A stretch of DNA of 64,000 bases from Niallia circulans NBRC 13626 (GTDB lineage: Bacteria > Bacillota > Bacilli > Bacillales > Cytobacillaceae), in NCBI RefSeq assembly GCF_001591585.1, contig NZ_BCVE01000004.1, positions 186,001-250,000 of the forward strand. The letters run 5' to 3'. Below the pieces are notes generated by a model, which saw nothing but the letters and a program-made list of their open reading frames with translations, did not search any database and was not told the DNA's origin. Below, piece by piece: positions 48,062 to 57,194 of the stretch (position 1 is the first letter of the stretch; each line of letters opens with the position of its first letter). Both the position numbers and the translations under genes were made by a program.

Positions 48062-48341
48062 AAATTTCCCCCATTTCTTCGATGTATTGTCTTTATATAT
48101 CATTTATGTAGAAAACAAGCATAATAGAACTTTTGAGGGAAGATTAAACAAAAGATGTATGGATTTATTCTAGTAAGATTTTGCAATGTAAGGGTTGGTT
48201 GTTAGATAGTAAAATCTAATCCATTCTGGTATCCATCTCTATGGAAAAAATTTCTTTTTACTTTTTTGAATAAAATAGGTCATTTTTTTTAAAATAATAA
48301 ACGTAACACAAATTAAATTACTCAAGGAGGAAACATTCATC

Positions 48342-48542
48342 ATGGCAAATAACAATTCAAATCAATTATTAGTTCCTGGAGTATCTCAAGCATTGGATCA
48401 AATGAAATATGAAATTGCATCAGAGTTTGGAGTAAACCTTGGAGCTGAAACTACTTCACGCGCTAACGGTTCTGTTGGTGGCGAAATCACTAAAAGATTA
48501 GTACAAATGGCTGAGCAACAACTTGGCGGCAGCAGATTCTAA
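48342..48542 (+). CDS. sspB: Alpha/beta-type small acid-soluble spore protein
   Basis: A 66-residue DNA-binding spore protein that protects spore DNA from UV and heat. The GPR cleavage region [12 protein letters not shown] and the conserved [12 protein letters not shown] are intact. AAGGAGGAAAC precedes the ATG. An upstream TGAATA at about 48268 could be part of a sigma-G promoter, but the spacing to an AATAATA is long. A near-identical gene lies at 57759. Confidence 0.96.
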   Translation: MANNNSNQLLVPGVSQALDQMKYEIASEFGVNLGAETTSRANGSVGGEITKRLVQMAEQQLGGSRF

Positions 48543-48570
48543 GTAATAATTAAATAAATTTGGCTAAATG

Positions 48571-48600
48571 GAGGACGGCGCCATGCCGTCCTCTTGTTTT
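48571..48600 (+). terminator. Intrinsic terminator after sspB
   Basis: GAGGACGGC (48571-48579) pairs with GCCGTCCTC (48585-48593), followed by TTGTTTT. Confidence 0.9.
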
Positions 48601-48633
48601 ATAAAAATAGCAAAAAGAAAGACATCCCGCTAC

Positions 48634-48660
48634 AAAAAAAACCCCTACTAAAAGTAGAGG
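48634..48660 (-). terminator. Intrinsic terminator after yheA
   Basis: CCCCTACT (48642-48649) pairs with AGTAGAGG (48653-48660) including one wobble; eight T follow on the minus strand. Confidence 0.85.
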
Positions 48661-48673
48661 AGTTTTGCCAGTA

Positions 48674-49030
48674 TTATTGTTGTTGAGCAGGACCATAAAG
48701 CTCTTCTAATGGTTTCATGATGATTTGGTTCAATTCACCAATTAATACGCTCATACGTTGTTCTGCTTCCATCAGTTTCGAAATACTTTCGTGTTGTTGA
48801 ACAAGTGCTACTGTTTTTTGGGCTTGTTCTACTTCTTCTTGTGTAATTTCCTGACCAGACATTTGCTTTTGCTGAAGCTGTAATTGAATATTACGGAAAT
48901 TATCAAACATTGCTTTCGCAGAAGGATCTCCATTTACCGTATCATACATCTTTTTCAATTCTGTATATTCATCACTTTGACGAATCGCTTTCTCTAAAGC
49001 ATTAGCAGGATCATGTAAATTTACTGCCAT
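48674..49030 (-). CDS. yheA: YlbF/YmcA family protein YheA
   Basis: A 118-residue all-helical protein, MAVNLHDPANALEKAIRQS at its start. Belongs to the YlbF/YmcA family, relatives of the RNase Y-associated Y-complex proteins. Length and neighbours (sspB, yheCD) match B. subtilis YheA. Its own function is not established. AAGGAGTTGTTTAA precedes the ATG. Confidence 0.88.
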   Translation of the reverse strand: MAVNLHDPANALEKAIRQSDEYTELKKMYDTVNGDPSAKAMFDNFRNIQLQLQQKQMSGQEITQEEVEQAQKTVALVQQHESISKLMEAEQRMSVLIGELNQIIMKPLEELYGPAQQQ

Positions 49031-49282
49031 TTAAACAACTCCTTTTCATTAACAATTGACTCCACTATAACAAACTATGCATCATAATACCAGAAATACC
49101 TCTATTTCAGAAATTCAAGAAAGCTTCTAAAAACTTATATATGCTGTTCTTCCCATCTAATCGATAAATCTTTTTCCTATGTCTTTCACAACTCTGCTCA
49201 TCTTTCATAAGATATATCAGCACCAAAATAGGCGAATATCCGTATTGCCTCTTCATAACTTGAAAACAAATGGGGAATCTGG

Positions 49283-50671
49283 ATGACTCTGAAATTTTTG
49301 CAACTAACAAAAAAAGATGATTTTCAAAAAACATTAAAAGGATTATCTATTGCAATCAGTCCCTCTTTATTAAAATTTTTACAAGTGGATCTCCATGATG
49401 CCGTTTATGTATGTATAGCTAAAATGCTTATTCCAGTAAATGTACAAACACATTCTCTTGAAAAACAAGATATTGTTTTTAGTACAGATTTAGAAAAAAA
49501 CTTGCCCATTCCTAAAGAAATCAACACCTATCTTCTGCCCTATTATCACAAGAATCAAATAATCCATTTAGGCCCTGTTATTGGTATATTAACAGAAGTG
49601 AACGACGATAAAGAGGATATTTCTTTTCCTGCTATTCAACATCTATGCAAGGAATTGACGGAAGAATTAACGCAAATAGGCGGATTCTTTTATCTGTTCG
49701 GATTACAGCATGTTCAAGATGATTTCGTTCACGGTTATTTTTTTGCTAATAACACCTGGTCTAAACAACCATTCCCTTATCCGAATGTTATTTATAATCG
49801 CCTTCATTCGCGAAAGGCAGAGGCAAGTACTTCTTTTTTGAAGCTCAAAAAAATATTAGAAGACAAAGAAATTCCTATTTTTAATAGTAAATTTTTTTCA
49901 AAGGATGAAACATATCAACTTCTCGTTAAAGATGCAGCAGCTGCTCTCCATTTACCGGTAACGGAGCCTTTAACTGCTGAAAACTTACACTTTATGCTAA
50001 AGCATTTTCCAGTTCTCTATGTGAAACCTGTTCATGGAAGCCAAGGCAGAAATATCATTCATATTGAGTCCATTAACAATAATTATATTGCTACCATTTC
50101 TTCTGGAAAAAAGAAAGGAAAAAGCCAGCTTTTCACGGAAGAAAAAAAACTCTGGAAATGGCTAGAACGCTATAGTAAGAGAAGATCCTATATTTGCCAG
50201 CAAGGAATAGACTTTCAAAAATGGCAAGGGCGCGCCCTTGACTTTCGTATTCTTTGCCACAAAAACTACCAAGGGAACTGGACGATAACATCTACCGTTG
50301 CTAGGATTGCCCAAAAGAATGCAATTGTTGCCAATCTTGCCCAAGGCGCAGAGATGAAGCCTGCAAAAGCTGTGTTAAATGAATTGCTGCATACAGAAAA
50401 TGCAGAACAAAAATTAGAGGAATTAAAAATATTAGCAATCAAAATTGCCAATCTCCTCAATAAAAATACAGATGGATACTTAGGTGAACTTGGAATTGAC
50501 ATCGGTATGGATAAACAAGGACACTTATGGATCATTGAGGTAAACTCTAAACCTTCTAAGAAATTAGAGGAACATATTGAAAAAACAAGGCCATCCACAA
50601 AAGCTTTACTTGAATATTTTATTACACTTTCCTTTTCCCCTTGTTTAAAGGAGCTATCAGACGATGAATAA
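49283..50671 (+). CDS. YheD-like endospore coat-associated ATP-grasp protein
   Basis: First of four overlapping ATP-grasp paralogues, 462 residues. The N-terminal half begins with a beta-rich region (FSTDLEKNLPIPKE then HLGPVIGILTE) shared with the third gene. The C-terminal ATP-grasp fold shows LYVKPVHGSQGRNIIHI, DFRILCHKN and a metal-binding end GIDIGMDKQGHLWIIEVNS. Start is ATG 49283 with GGGGAATCTGG upstream. The family is linked to the spore coat, but the reaction and substrate are unknown. Confidence 0.85.
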   Translation: MTLKFLQLTKKDDFQKTLKGLSIAISPSLLKFLQVDLHDAVYVCIAKMLIPVNVQTHSLEKQDIVFSTDLEKNLPIPKEINTYLLPYYHKNQIIHLGPVIGILTEVNDDKEDISFPAIQHLCKELTEELTQIGGFFYLFGLQHVQDDFVHGYFFANNTWSKQPFPYPNVIYNRLHSRKAEASTSFLKLKKILEDKEIPIFNSKFFSKDETYQLLVKDAAAALHLPVTEPLTAENLHFMLKHFPVLYVKPVHGSQGRNIIHIESINNNYIATISSGKKKGKSQLFTEEKKLWKWLERYSKRRSYICQQGIDFQKWQGRALDFRILCHKNYQGNWTITSTVARIAQKNAIVANLAQGAEMKPAKAVLNELLHTENAEQKLEELKILAIKIANLLNKNTDGYLGELGIDIGMDKQGHLWIIEVNSKPSKKLEEHIEKTRPSTKALLEYFITLSFSPCLKELSDDE

Positions 50672-51764
50672 TTTCGGGATCATGTCATTATCCCTCGACC
50701 ATGAAAATCATTACATTCACCAAATCGCAAAATATGGAAGGGATTTCGGATTTACTATTTATCATTTTGTCCCTTCTACTTATCATCCCTTTACACATAC
50801 CGTAAAAGGAAAACAATATATACCAGATTCAGATAGTTGGATAGAAGCAGAATTTCCAGTTCCTTCTATTCTATATGATCGCTGCTTTTATCATGATGAT
50901 TCACATTCCATTCAATGCAAAAATATTATTCAGTGGCTGAAAAAACAGCCAACAATTACCTTTCTCGGCAATGGATTGCCAAATAAATGGAAACTATACC
51001 AAATATTATGCGAGTCAGAACTTTCTGCATATATTCCTGAAACTTTTCTCTTACAATCAGCCAAACAAATAAATTTTCAACACTTAAATCCCGTCATTAT
51101 TAAACCAATAAATGGTTCTCAAGGAAATGGACTTTATTTTATTAGAAAGCAAAATAATGAAATCTTAGTTAGAACAGATAAAAAAGAAAAAACAATAGAA
51201 AAAATATTTTCGGATCGGGTGACTTTTAATAAATGGCTTGACCAGCTTTTAAATAGAAACGCTTATATCATGCAAGCACATCTTCCCCTTGCTAACAAAG
51301 AAGACCAGCCATTTGATATTCGTGCTTTTCTGCAAAAAAATCCAAACGAAGAATGGAACATTATCGAAAAAGGAGTCCGCATTGGCGAAAAAGGAAGAAT
51401 TATTTCTAATTTAAGTGCTGGTGCGTCGATTTTCCCATTTGAAGATTGGTTTCAAACTGCTCACTTTCCATTAAAAGGCTTTCTTAAACAAGAGATGGAG
51501 GAAATTCTTACTCTCCTTCCTTCTATTTTAGAAAATTCCTTCTCTGCATTATTTGAGATTGGCGTAGATATTGGCATTTCACCAAATGGGTCGTTATGGA
51601 TGCTTGATGTAAATTCAAAACCAGGGAGAAAGGTAATCATGACAGCATATCCACATCTATGTGAAAAGCTCTATAAAGCCCCAATCCTTTATGCTGCTAA
51701 ACTTGCTGATGAAAAAAGGAGGAATCGAGATGAAGAAACTATATCCTATCGAAATAATCTCTAA
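50664..51764 (+). CDS. yheC: YheC-like endospore coat-associated ATP-grasp protein
   Basis: Second paralogue, 366 residues, the length of B. subtilis YheC. N-terminal SILYDRCFYHDD, then NKWKLYQIL, and an ATP-grasp domain with VIIKPINGSQGNGLYFI, FDIRAFLQKN and IGVDIGISPNGSLWMLDVNS. It starts 8 nt inside the first gene with AAGGAGC upstream. A ligase joining a carboxylate to an amine is typical of the fold. Confidence 0.86.
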   Translation: MNNFGIMSLSLDHENHYIHQIAKYGRDFGFTIYHFVPSTYHPFTHTVKGKQYIPDSDSWIEAEFPVPSILYDRCFYHDDSHSIQCKNIIQWLKKQPTITFLGNGLPNKWKLYQILCESELSAYIPETFLLQSAKQINFQHLNPVIIKPINGSQGNGLYFIRKQNNEILVRTDKKEKTIEKIFSDRVTFNKWLDQLLNRNAYIMQAHLPLANKEDQPFDIRAFLQKNPNEEWNIIEKGVRIGEKGRIISNLSAGASIFPFEDWFQTAHFPLKGFLKQEMEEILTLLPSILENSFSALFEIGVDIGISPNGSLWMLDVNSKPGRKVIMTAYPHLCEKLYKAPILYAAKLADEKRRNRDEETISYRNNL

Positions 51765-53094
51765 CAGCGAACATACTGTCTACTTACCAACGGACTTTGA
51801 AACAAATAAAAATTTGAAAATGATTGCATTTGGAGCCGTCAGCAAAGAAGCCACTATAAAAAAACATAAAAAATCAAAAAATATGATAGGCATTAGTTCC
51901 GATCTTTTTAAAGATTTACTACTGCCTTCCAGCAGTTCAAATGTGCACTTATTTTCAGATGACGAAACCATCTATATTGGACCACTCGTAGGCATATTCA
52001 CTTCAGGCTTTTCAACAATTAAAGTTCGCCCAATCGGAGATCGTTCGATTCTATTTTCTAAACTTCTTTCTGTCCAAAAAACAGTTGGAGTCATTGCTTT
52101 CCTATTTGGAGAGCAGCATATTAATTGGGAAACAGGAACGATTCATGGACTATTTTATGAAGATGGCTGGAAATCAGTAGAGGTTCCTTTTCCTAATGTC
52201 GTTTATGACCGTATCCCAAATCGCCGAATTGAAAATCTCCACCGAATCCAGACCGTTAAAACCCGATTACAGAAAGAATATTCTATATCCTGGTATAATC
52301 CTGGCTTCTTTAACAAGCTCGATATTTATGAACGGCTTCTTCAGGATGACAGTATTTCCGATTATTTGCCTGAAACCCATGCACTCACTAATTTTTCTGT
52401 CATTGAAAGAATGCTGAGCAACTTTGGCAATGTTTATATCAAGCCTAAAAATGGAAGCCTTGGTAAGGGAATCTACCAAATACTATTTGATAAAAAGGAT
52501 GGCTGCTATTATACTCGCTTTAAAGATGAGGAGCAGGGCAATCGCTTGATGAAATTTGATCATTTAGAAGGATTAATGAATCACTTATTTGAAAATCAGA
52601 ATTTATCTCATTATATCGTTCAACAAGGTATTCACTTAATTCGTTCAGAAAAAAAATCAGTTGATTTCCGTGTGCATACCAATAAAAATAAAGATGGCAA
52701 ATGGGAAATGACGGCAATGGCCGCAAAAATTGCAGGCACCGGCAGTGTTACCACTCATCTTAATAATGGTGGTACGGTTAAAGCAATCGAGGAATTAACC
52801 AATACAGATCTTAATTGCGAAGAAATAAGCAATAAACTATCTAAGGCTTCCTTGCAAATAAGTAAGGCCCTGGAAAAACAAATGGAAGGATATATCGGAG
52901 AAATCGGCTTTGATTTAGGATTGGACCGAAAAGGACGCGTATGGTTATTCGAAGCCAATGCAAAGCCGGGAAGAAGTATTTTTAAGCATCCTTCTCTTAG
53001 AAAATTCGATTTAGAAACACGCAGAAAATCACTCGAATACGCAGTCTTCCTAATGGATCAAAGTATTAAAAGTCTTGAGGATATCTACCAATGA
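51730..53094 (+). CDS. yheD: YheD endospore coat-associated ATP-grasp protein
   Basis: Third paralogue, 454 residues, the length of B. subtilis YheD. It opens MKKLYPIEIISNSEHTVYLP, carries VYIKPKNGSLGKGIYQI, VDFRVHTNKN and IGFDLGLDRKGRVWLFEANA. ATG 51730 has AGGAGG seven nucleotides upstream and lies 35 nt inside yheC; an earlier in-frame ATG at 51661 lacks a ribosome site. Spore-coat association is family knowledge. Confidence 0.88.
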   Translation: MKKLYPIEIISNSEHTVYLPTDFETNKNLKMIAFGAVSKEATIKKHKKSKNMIGISSDLFKDLLLPSSSSNVHLFSDDETIYIGPLVGIFTSGFSTIKVRPIGDRSILFSKLLSVQKTVGVIAFLFGEQHINWETGTIHGLFYEDGWKSVEVPFPNVVYDRIPNRRIENLHRIQTVKTRLQKEYSISWYNPGFFNKLDIYERLLQDDSISDYLPETHALTNFSVIERMLSNFGNVYIKPKNGSLGKGIYQILFDKKDGCYYTRFKDEEQGNRLMKFDHLEGLMNHLFENQNLSHYIVQQGIHLIRSEKKSVDFRVHTNKNKDGKWEMTAMAAKIAGTGSVTTHLNNGGTVKAIEELTNTDLNCEEISNKLSKASLQISKALEKQMEGYIGEIGFDLGLDRKGRVWLFEANAKPGRSIFKHPSLRKFDLETRRKSLEYAVFLMDQSIKSLEDIYQ

Positions 53095-54308
53095 ATATTT
53101 TTTATGATTCCGAAAAAGAATGTTGGTACACAGCCTCGCGGGACACTTACTTTTTTGGGACATCTAACATGCGCTTAGCTACTTCAAAGCCAGCTGCCAA
53201 CCATGCAGCTTTCCCAATTGTCCCACACGAAAATAAGGTTGGTCCATTAATCGGAATTATGATTGCAAGAAATAAGCATAATAAATTAATTGGAAATGGA
53301 GAGCTCTTTAAACAGCTACAGGAAAAACTTCAACACCATGCAGGAGGAATTATCGTTATCTTTCCTCCTGAAAACTTACAGACAGAAAAACTAACGGGAT
53401 ATATATTTTGTTCCAGCAGAAACAGTTGGATAAAAGCGATTACTCCGTTACCAAACATCGTCTATAATCGTGTTCCTTTTCGAAAAACAGAGAAGCAGGA
53501 ACCCTTTCAGACAGCCGTATCTTTATTGAAAGAACAAGAAATCCCCTTTTTTAACGCTTCATTTATTAATAAATGGGAGCTTCATCAATTATTTCGTGAT
53601 TCTCCCTTATTAAAAGAGCATTTGCCTAAAACCATTCTTTTAAAGCAGAAAGAAGACTTTGCTGATTTTCTGCTTACGTATAAAAATATTTATTTAAAAC
53701 CAGTAGAAGGCTTTAAGGGGAAAAATATTTACCGTATCAGATTAAAACAAAACGATTCTATCCATGTCAGTACAACCGAGGAGACCAAATACTACTCTAC
53801 TTTAAATCAAGTCTGGGAACAGTATCAGCAAGATTGGCTCCAAAGACAGTATTTGCTCCAAGAAGAAATTGACGGAGCTTTATACAATGGAAATCGCTAT
53901 GATTTTCGCCTATTAGTTACCTTTGAAGAAAATCACTATGTCCTTACTGGGGTGGGGGTGAGACAATCAACCCAGCAGAATGTTACAACCCATATACCTT
54001 CCGGCGGAAAATTACTTTCCTATCAGGAAGTACAACAAAAAGAGCATGACTTATTTTTCCAAAAAATAGTTGATCACTGTGGAATCTTGTTAACGCAAAA
54101 ATATGGTTTTACCGGAGAATTTTCCATCGACGCCTGTGTTGATAAGAATGGCCGGTATTATCTTTTCGAGATTAATGCCAAACCAATGTTATTTGACGAA
54201 AAAGAAATTGAAGAAAAACGATGCCAGCAGCTAATAAAGCTTTTTTATTCATTAACTAATTTCCCCTTTCAGAATAAATCGCAGGAGATGACCCATCCTA
54301 AAACTTAG
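53091..54308 (+). CDS. YheC/YheD family ATP-grasp protein, fourth copy
   Basis: Fourth paralogue, 405 residues, joined to yheD by an ATGA overlap. The N-terminal MNIFYDSEKECWYTASRDTY differs from the others. The middle part has VYNRVPFRKTE like its neighbours. ATP-grasp motifs are YLKPVEGFKGKNIYRI, YDFRLLVTFE and GEFSIDACVDKNGRYYLFE-INAKP. It completes a tightly coupled four-gene unit followed by a small acidic protein gene. Confidence 0.84.
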   Translation: MNIFYDSEKECWYTASRDTYFFGTSNMRLATSKPAANHAAFPIVPHENKVGPLIGIMIARNKHNKLIGNGELFKQLQEKLQHHAGGIIVIFPPENLQTEKLTGYIFCSSRNSWIKAITPLPNIVYNRVPFRKTEKQEPFQTAVSLLKEQEIPFFNASFINKWELHQLFRDSPLLKEHLPKTILLKQKEDFADFLLTYKNIYLKPVEGFKGKNIYRIRLKQNDSIHVSTTEETKYYSTLNQVWEQYQQDWLQRQYLLQEEIDGALYNGNRYDFRLLVTFEENHYVLTGVGVRQSTQQNVTTHIPSGGKLLSYQEVQQKEHDLFFQKIVDHCGILLTQKYGFTGEFSIDACVDKNGRYYLFEINAKPMLFDEKEIEEKRCQQLIKLFYSLTNFPFQNKSQEMTHPKT

Positions 54309-54319
54309 GAGGGATTATC

Positions 54320-54496
54320 ATGAAAAAAGCTAAAAAAGATCTCGCATACGAGGGAAAAGAAAAAGCTTATTTAGATATTGATCGAATCATAAATGAAGGG
54401 TTAGCAGGTGGAGCAGTAATAAATAGAGAAAATAACACAAATATGGAGGAAGCAAGAGAACTACCGGAAGAAGAACCCCCTCATCTAATCGAATAA
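54320..54496 (+). CDS. Small acidic protein at the end of the ATP-grasp operon, unknown
   Basis: A 58-residue protein. The N-terminal part is basic (MKKAKKDLAYEGKEKAYLD), the centre reads IDRIINEGLAGGAVIN, and the tail is very acidic (NMEEARELPEEEPPHLIE). AGGAGGGATTATC precedes the ATG, 11 nt after the fourth ATP-grasp gene, and a terminator follows. I do not recognise the family. It could be a coat component or even a substrate of the upstream ligases; this is inference from position and composition. Confidence 0.75.
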   Translation: MKKAKKDLAYEGKEKAYLDIDRIINEGLAGGAVINRENNTNMEEARELPEEEPPHLIE

Positions 54497-54505
54497 ACTG
54501 TTTAG

Positions 54506-54550
54506 GCATCCCCTCCTTTCGCTTATTATTGGCAAAGGGGATGCTTTTTT
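54506..54550 (+). terminator. Intrinsic terminator of the yhe ATP-grasp operon
   Basis: Perfect stem GCATCCCCT/AGGGGATGC (54506-54514 with 54536-54544), followed by six T. Confidence 0.92.
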
Positions 54551-54580
54551 GCTTTCATTCGATTGATTTTAAGATTTTGT

Positions 54581-54885
54581 CAGCTAATGTGACGGATTTT
54601 CCAGCCAGATTTTTGTTTTATCACTCAAATCTGTGGGCTTTTCAGCCAAACTTTTGGTTTATCAGCCAAACTTTTATTTTATCAGCCAAAACATCACTCT
54701 TTTCAGCCAAACTTTTATTTTATCCACCAAAACACCGGACTTTTCAGCCAAACTCCCCTTTTATCAGCCAAAACACCACTCTTTTCAGCCAAACTCCCTT
54801 TTTATCAGCCAAAACACCACTCTTTTCAGCCAAACTCCCCTTTTATCAGCCAAAACACCACTCTTTTCAGCCAAACTTCCTCACC
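54581..54885. repeat. 41-bp minisatellite of alternating 20- and 21-nt units
   Basis: About 14.5 units begin with CAGCC(A)AA. They alternate between a 21-nt type CAGCCAAAACACCACTCTTTT and, for the other, 20 nt such as CAGCCAAACTCCCCTTTTAT. The last three 41-nt double units are almost identical, while the first units are degenerate. It fills the gap between the yhe operon terminator and the PucR-type gene. Open frames through it are repeat artefacts without ribosome sites. Confidence 0.92.
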
Positions 54886-54967
54886 ATAAACCATCATCAT
54901 CACTTGCCCCTTTTCTATAAAACGGTATAGAATAAAATTATGAAAAAATTTCGGAGGGATCCATCTA

Positions 54968-55870
54968 TTGAAGCATAAATTATTAGCCTATTATAAACAT
55001 AGTTTGGAGCAAGCAGCCCCCCCTTCACCATCACAGCTTTCCGATTACTATTGGTTCAAGGTTGATTTTCAAGATGATTGGATTGGGATTCAAAAACAGG
55101 AGATTGATGGCTCTCAGCTAGAATTATTGAAAGCTTGCTATGATTTTTTCCAACCAGATGAAACTCTAGAAAAGGAAGAATATGCTTGGAATCAATATCT
55201 ATATTTTAACGGAGAACAGCCCTCTTTCAAAAATATGGAGACAGTACGTTTTATCCAGTTTCATATTAAAGGTGATACGGCTTCTATTGAAAGAAAATTA
55301 ATTGAATCGGCATTTGATGGTTTTATTCATGAAAATAGTCTTATTATTTGGAACGGCTCCAATGAAGGGGCTGTAATAGAGCAGAATGCACAATATTTAG
55401 AGGAGGAAGATTTCACCGCTCTTGCACAAGCTTTGCAATCCGATTTCTTTTTTTCCATTTGCTTTTACATGGGAAAAGAGCTGAAACTTAATAGTTCTAT
55501 TCCGGTTATTTTTGGACAAGAACGAAACTTATTTTCAAAGGGTTTAGCATTTATGCCGAAATCCACCGTTCTTAGCTTAGAAACGATTCTTCCTAACCTG
55601 TTAATCAGCAGACTGAAGGAAGACGAACTTGATTTATTTAAAGAATGGTTTTCCATTTTTGAAGAAGACAAAGAATTACTGCTTACCATCAAAACATTTA
55701 TTGAAAATAATGGACACAGCACTAATACAGCAAAACAATTGTTTATCCATCGCAATACCTTACAATACCGACTTGATAAGTTTACAGAAAAAACAGGTTT
55801 GAACCTAAAGAATTATCATTCCTATATCACCACCTATCTTTCCTGCCTATTCTACACTAGCGGGAAGTAG
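54968..55870 (+). CDS. PucR/CdaR-type helix-turn-helix regulator
   Basis: A 300-residue transcription factor. The last 60 residues form the PucR C-terminal helix-turn-helix: TIKTFIENNGHSTNTAKQL, then FIHRNTLQYRLDKFTEKTG. The N-terminal 230 residues lack a recognised ligand domain. Start is TTG 54968 with CGGAGGGATCC upstream. It precedes msmX by about 160 nt but a terminator lies between. The regulated genes are unknown. Confidence 0.82.
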   Translation: MKHKLLAYYKHSLEQAAPPSPSQLSDYYWFKVDFQDDWIGIQKQEIDGSQLELLKACYDFFQPDETLEKEEYAWNQYLYFNGEQPSFKNMETVRFIQFHIKGDTASIERKLIESAFDGFIHENSLIIWNGSNEGAVIEQNAQYLEEEDFTALAQALQSDFFFSICFYMGKELKLNSSIPVIFGQERNLFSKGLAFMPKSTVLSLETILPNLLISRLKEDELDLFKEWFSIFEEDKELLLTIKTFIENNGHSTNTAKQLFIHRNTLQYRLDKFTEKTGLNLKNYHSYITTYLSCLFYTSGK

Positions 55871-55875
55871 CTCAT

Positions 55876-55897
55876 AAAGCCATTATTGGCTTTTTTT
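55876..55897 (+). terminator. Intrinsic terminator after the PucR-type gene
   Basis: AAAGCC pairs with GGCTTT, with a 6-nt loop and seven T in all. Confidence 0.8.
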
Positions 55898-56031
55898 ATG
55901 GAGAAATTTCTATACAAGTTCTTAGGCATTTTGCTCAAAACTCTGTAAGCGTTTTTCATGCATTTCGCCAATTTGAAAACGGTAACAAAAATGGTAAAGT
56001 AGAATTATCAAATTGGTAGGGGGAAAACAAA

Positions 56032-57129
56032 ATGGCAGAACTAGTGTTAAAGAATATTTATAAAATCTATGATGAAAAAGTAGAAGCGGTTAAAGATTTT
56101 AATTTACACATTCAGGATAAAGAATTTATCGTATTTGTTGGTCCTTCTGGTTGCGGTAAGTCTACAACTCTACGTATGATTGCTGGTCTTGAAGATATTT
56201 CAAAAGGTGATTTCTATATTGATGAGTTACGTGTGAATGATGTTGCACCAAAAGATCGTGATATCGCGATGGTTTTCCAAAACTACGCTCTATACCCACA
56301 TATGACAGTTTATGATAATATGGCATTTGGTTTAAAGCTTCGTAAATTCCCTAAAGCGGAAATTGAAGAAAGAGTAAATAACGCTGCAAGAATTTTAGGA
56401 TTAGAAGAATATTTAAAAAGAAAACCAAAAGCATTATCCGGTGGACAACGTCAAAGGGTCGCACTAGGCCGTGCTATTGTTCGTGATGCAAAAGTATTCT
56501 TAATGGATGAGCCATTATCAAACTTAGATGCTAAATTACGTGTGCAAATGCGTGCTGAAATTTCAAAGCTTCATCAAAGACTGCAAACTACTACTATTTA
56601 TGTAACGCATGACCAAACAGAAGCAATGACAATGGCTTCAAGACTTGTTGTTATGAAGGACGGAGTTATCCAACAAGTTGGTGCTCCAAAAGAAGTCTAT
56701 GAGAAACCTGAAAATGTTTTCGTTGGCGGATTCATTGGTTCACCAGCAATGAACTTCTTTGAAGGAAAAGTAGTAGACAATAAATTAGTACTCGGCGATA
56801 ATGCTTTCATTATTCCAGAAGGAAAATTAAAGACATTACGTGAACAAAATTATATCGGTAAAGAAGTTATTTTTGGTATCCGACCAGAAGATATTCACGA
56901 TGAATTGGTATTCTTAAATAGTTCAGAAAATACAAGTTTTGATGCGAAAGTAGAAGTGTTTGAATTAACAGGTGCAGAAAGTCTTGTATATTCTACTCTT
57001 TCTGGGAAGGAATTTGTTGCTCGCTTAGATTCTAGAGCAGACCTTCAAGCTGGTCAATCTGTAAAATTAGCACTTGATATGAATAAAGGTCACTTCTTTG
57101 ATAAAGAAACAGAACTTCGTATTCGCTAA
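56032..57129 (+). CDS. msmX: Multi-sugar ABC importer ATPase MsmX (UgpC/MalK-like)
   Basis: Shared ATPase that energises several carbohydrate importers, 365 residues as in B. subtilis. Walker A GPSGCGKST at residues 37-45, signature LSGGQRQR near residue 135, Walker B VFLMDEPLSNLDAKLR, and H-loop TIYVTHDQTEAM. The C-terminal TOBE/MOI region starts near residue 240. TAGGGGGAAAACAAA precedes the ATG. No permease genes are nearby, in line with its shared role. Confidence 0.96.
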   Translation: MAELVLKNIYKIYDEKVEAVKDFNLHIQDKEFIVFVGPSGCGKSTTLRMIAGLEDISKGDFYIDELRVNDVAPKDRDIAMVFQNYALYPHMTVYDNMAFGLKLRKFPKAEIEERVNNAARILGLEEYLKRKPKALSGGQRQRVALGRAIVRDAKVFLMDEPLSNLDAKLRVQMRAEISKLHQRLQTTTIYVTHDQTEAMTMASRLVVMKDGVIQQVGAPKEVYEKPENVFVGGFIGSPAMNFFEGKVVDNKLVLGDNAFIIPEGKLKTLREQNYIGKEVIFGIRPEDIHDELVFLNSSENTSFDAKVEVFELTGAESLVYSTLSGKEFVARLDSRADLQAGQSVKLALDMNKGHFFDKETELRIR

Positions 57130-57146
57130 TAAAAAAAGTTAAATTC

Positions 57147-57182
57147 AAAGCTTACCTTGCTGATGCATGGTAAGCTTTTATT
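57147..57182 (+). terminator. Intrinsic terminator after msmX
   Basis: AAAGCTTACC (57147-57156) pairs with GGTAAGCTTT (57169-57178), followed by TATTAAT; weak T run on plus, also usable for the convergent gene. Confidence 0.75.
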
Positions 57183-57194
57183 AATGGTTAGCCT

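Noticed and set aside
49107-49334. 75-codon minus-strand frame overlapping the start of the first ATP-grasp gene
   Set aside because: No ribosome site or family; overlaps the well-supported gene on the other strand.
54581-54885. CRISPR array
   Set aside because: Units follow head to tail with no unique spacers, and no cas gene is present.
54529-54930. Repetitive 95- to 133-codon frames
   Set aside because: They are translations of the minisatellite in different frames; no ribosome site, and a terminator precedes them.
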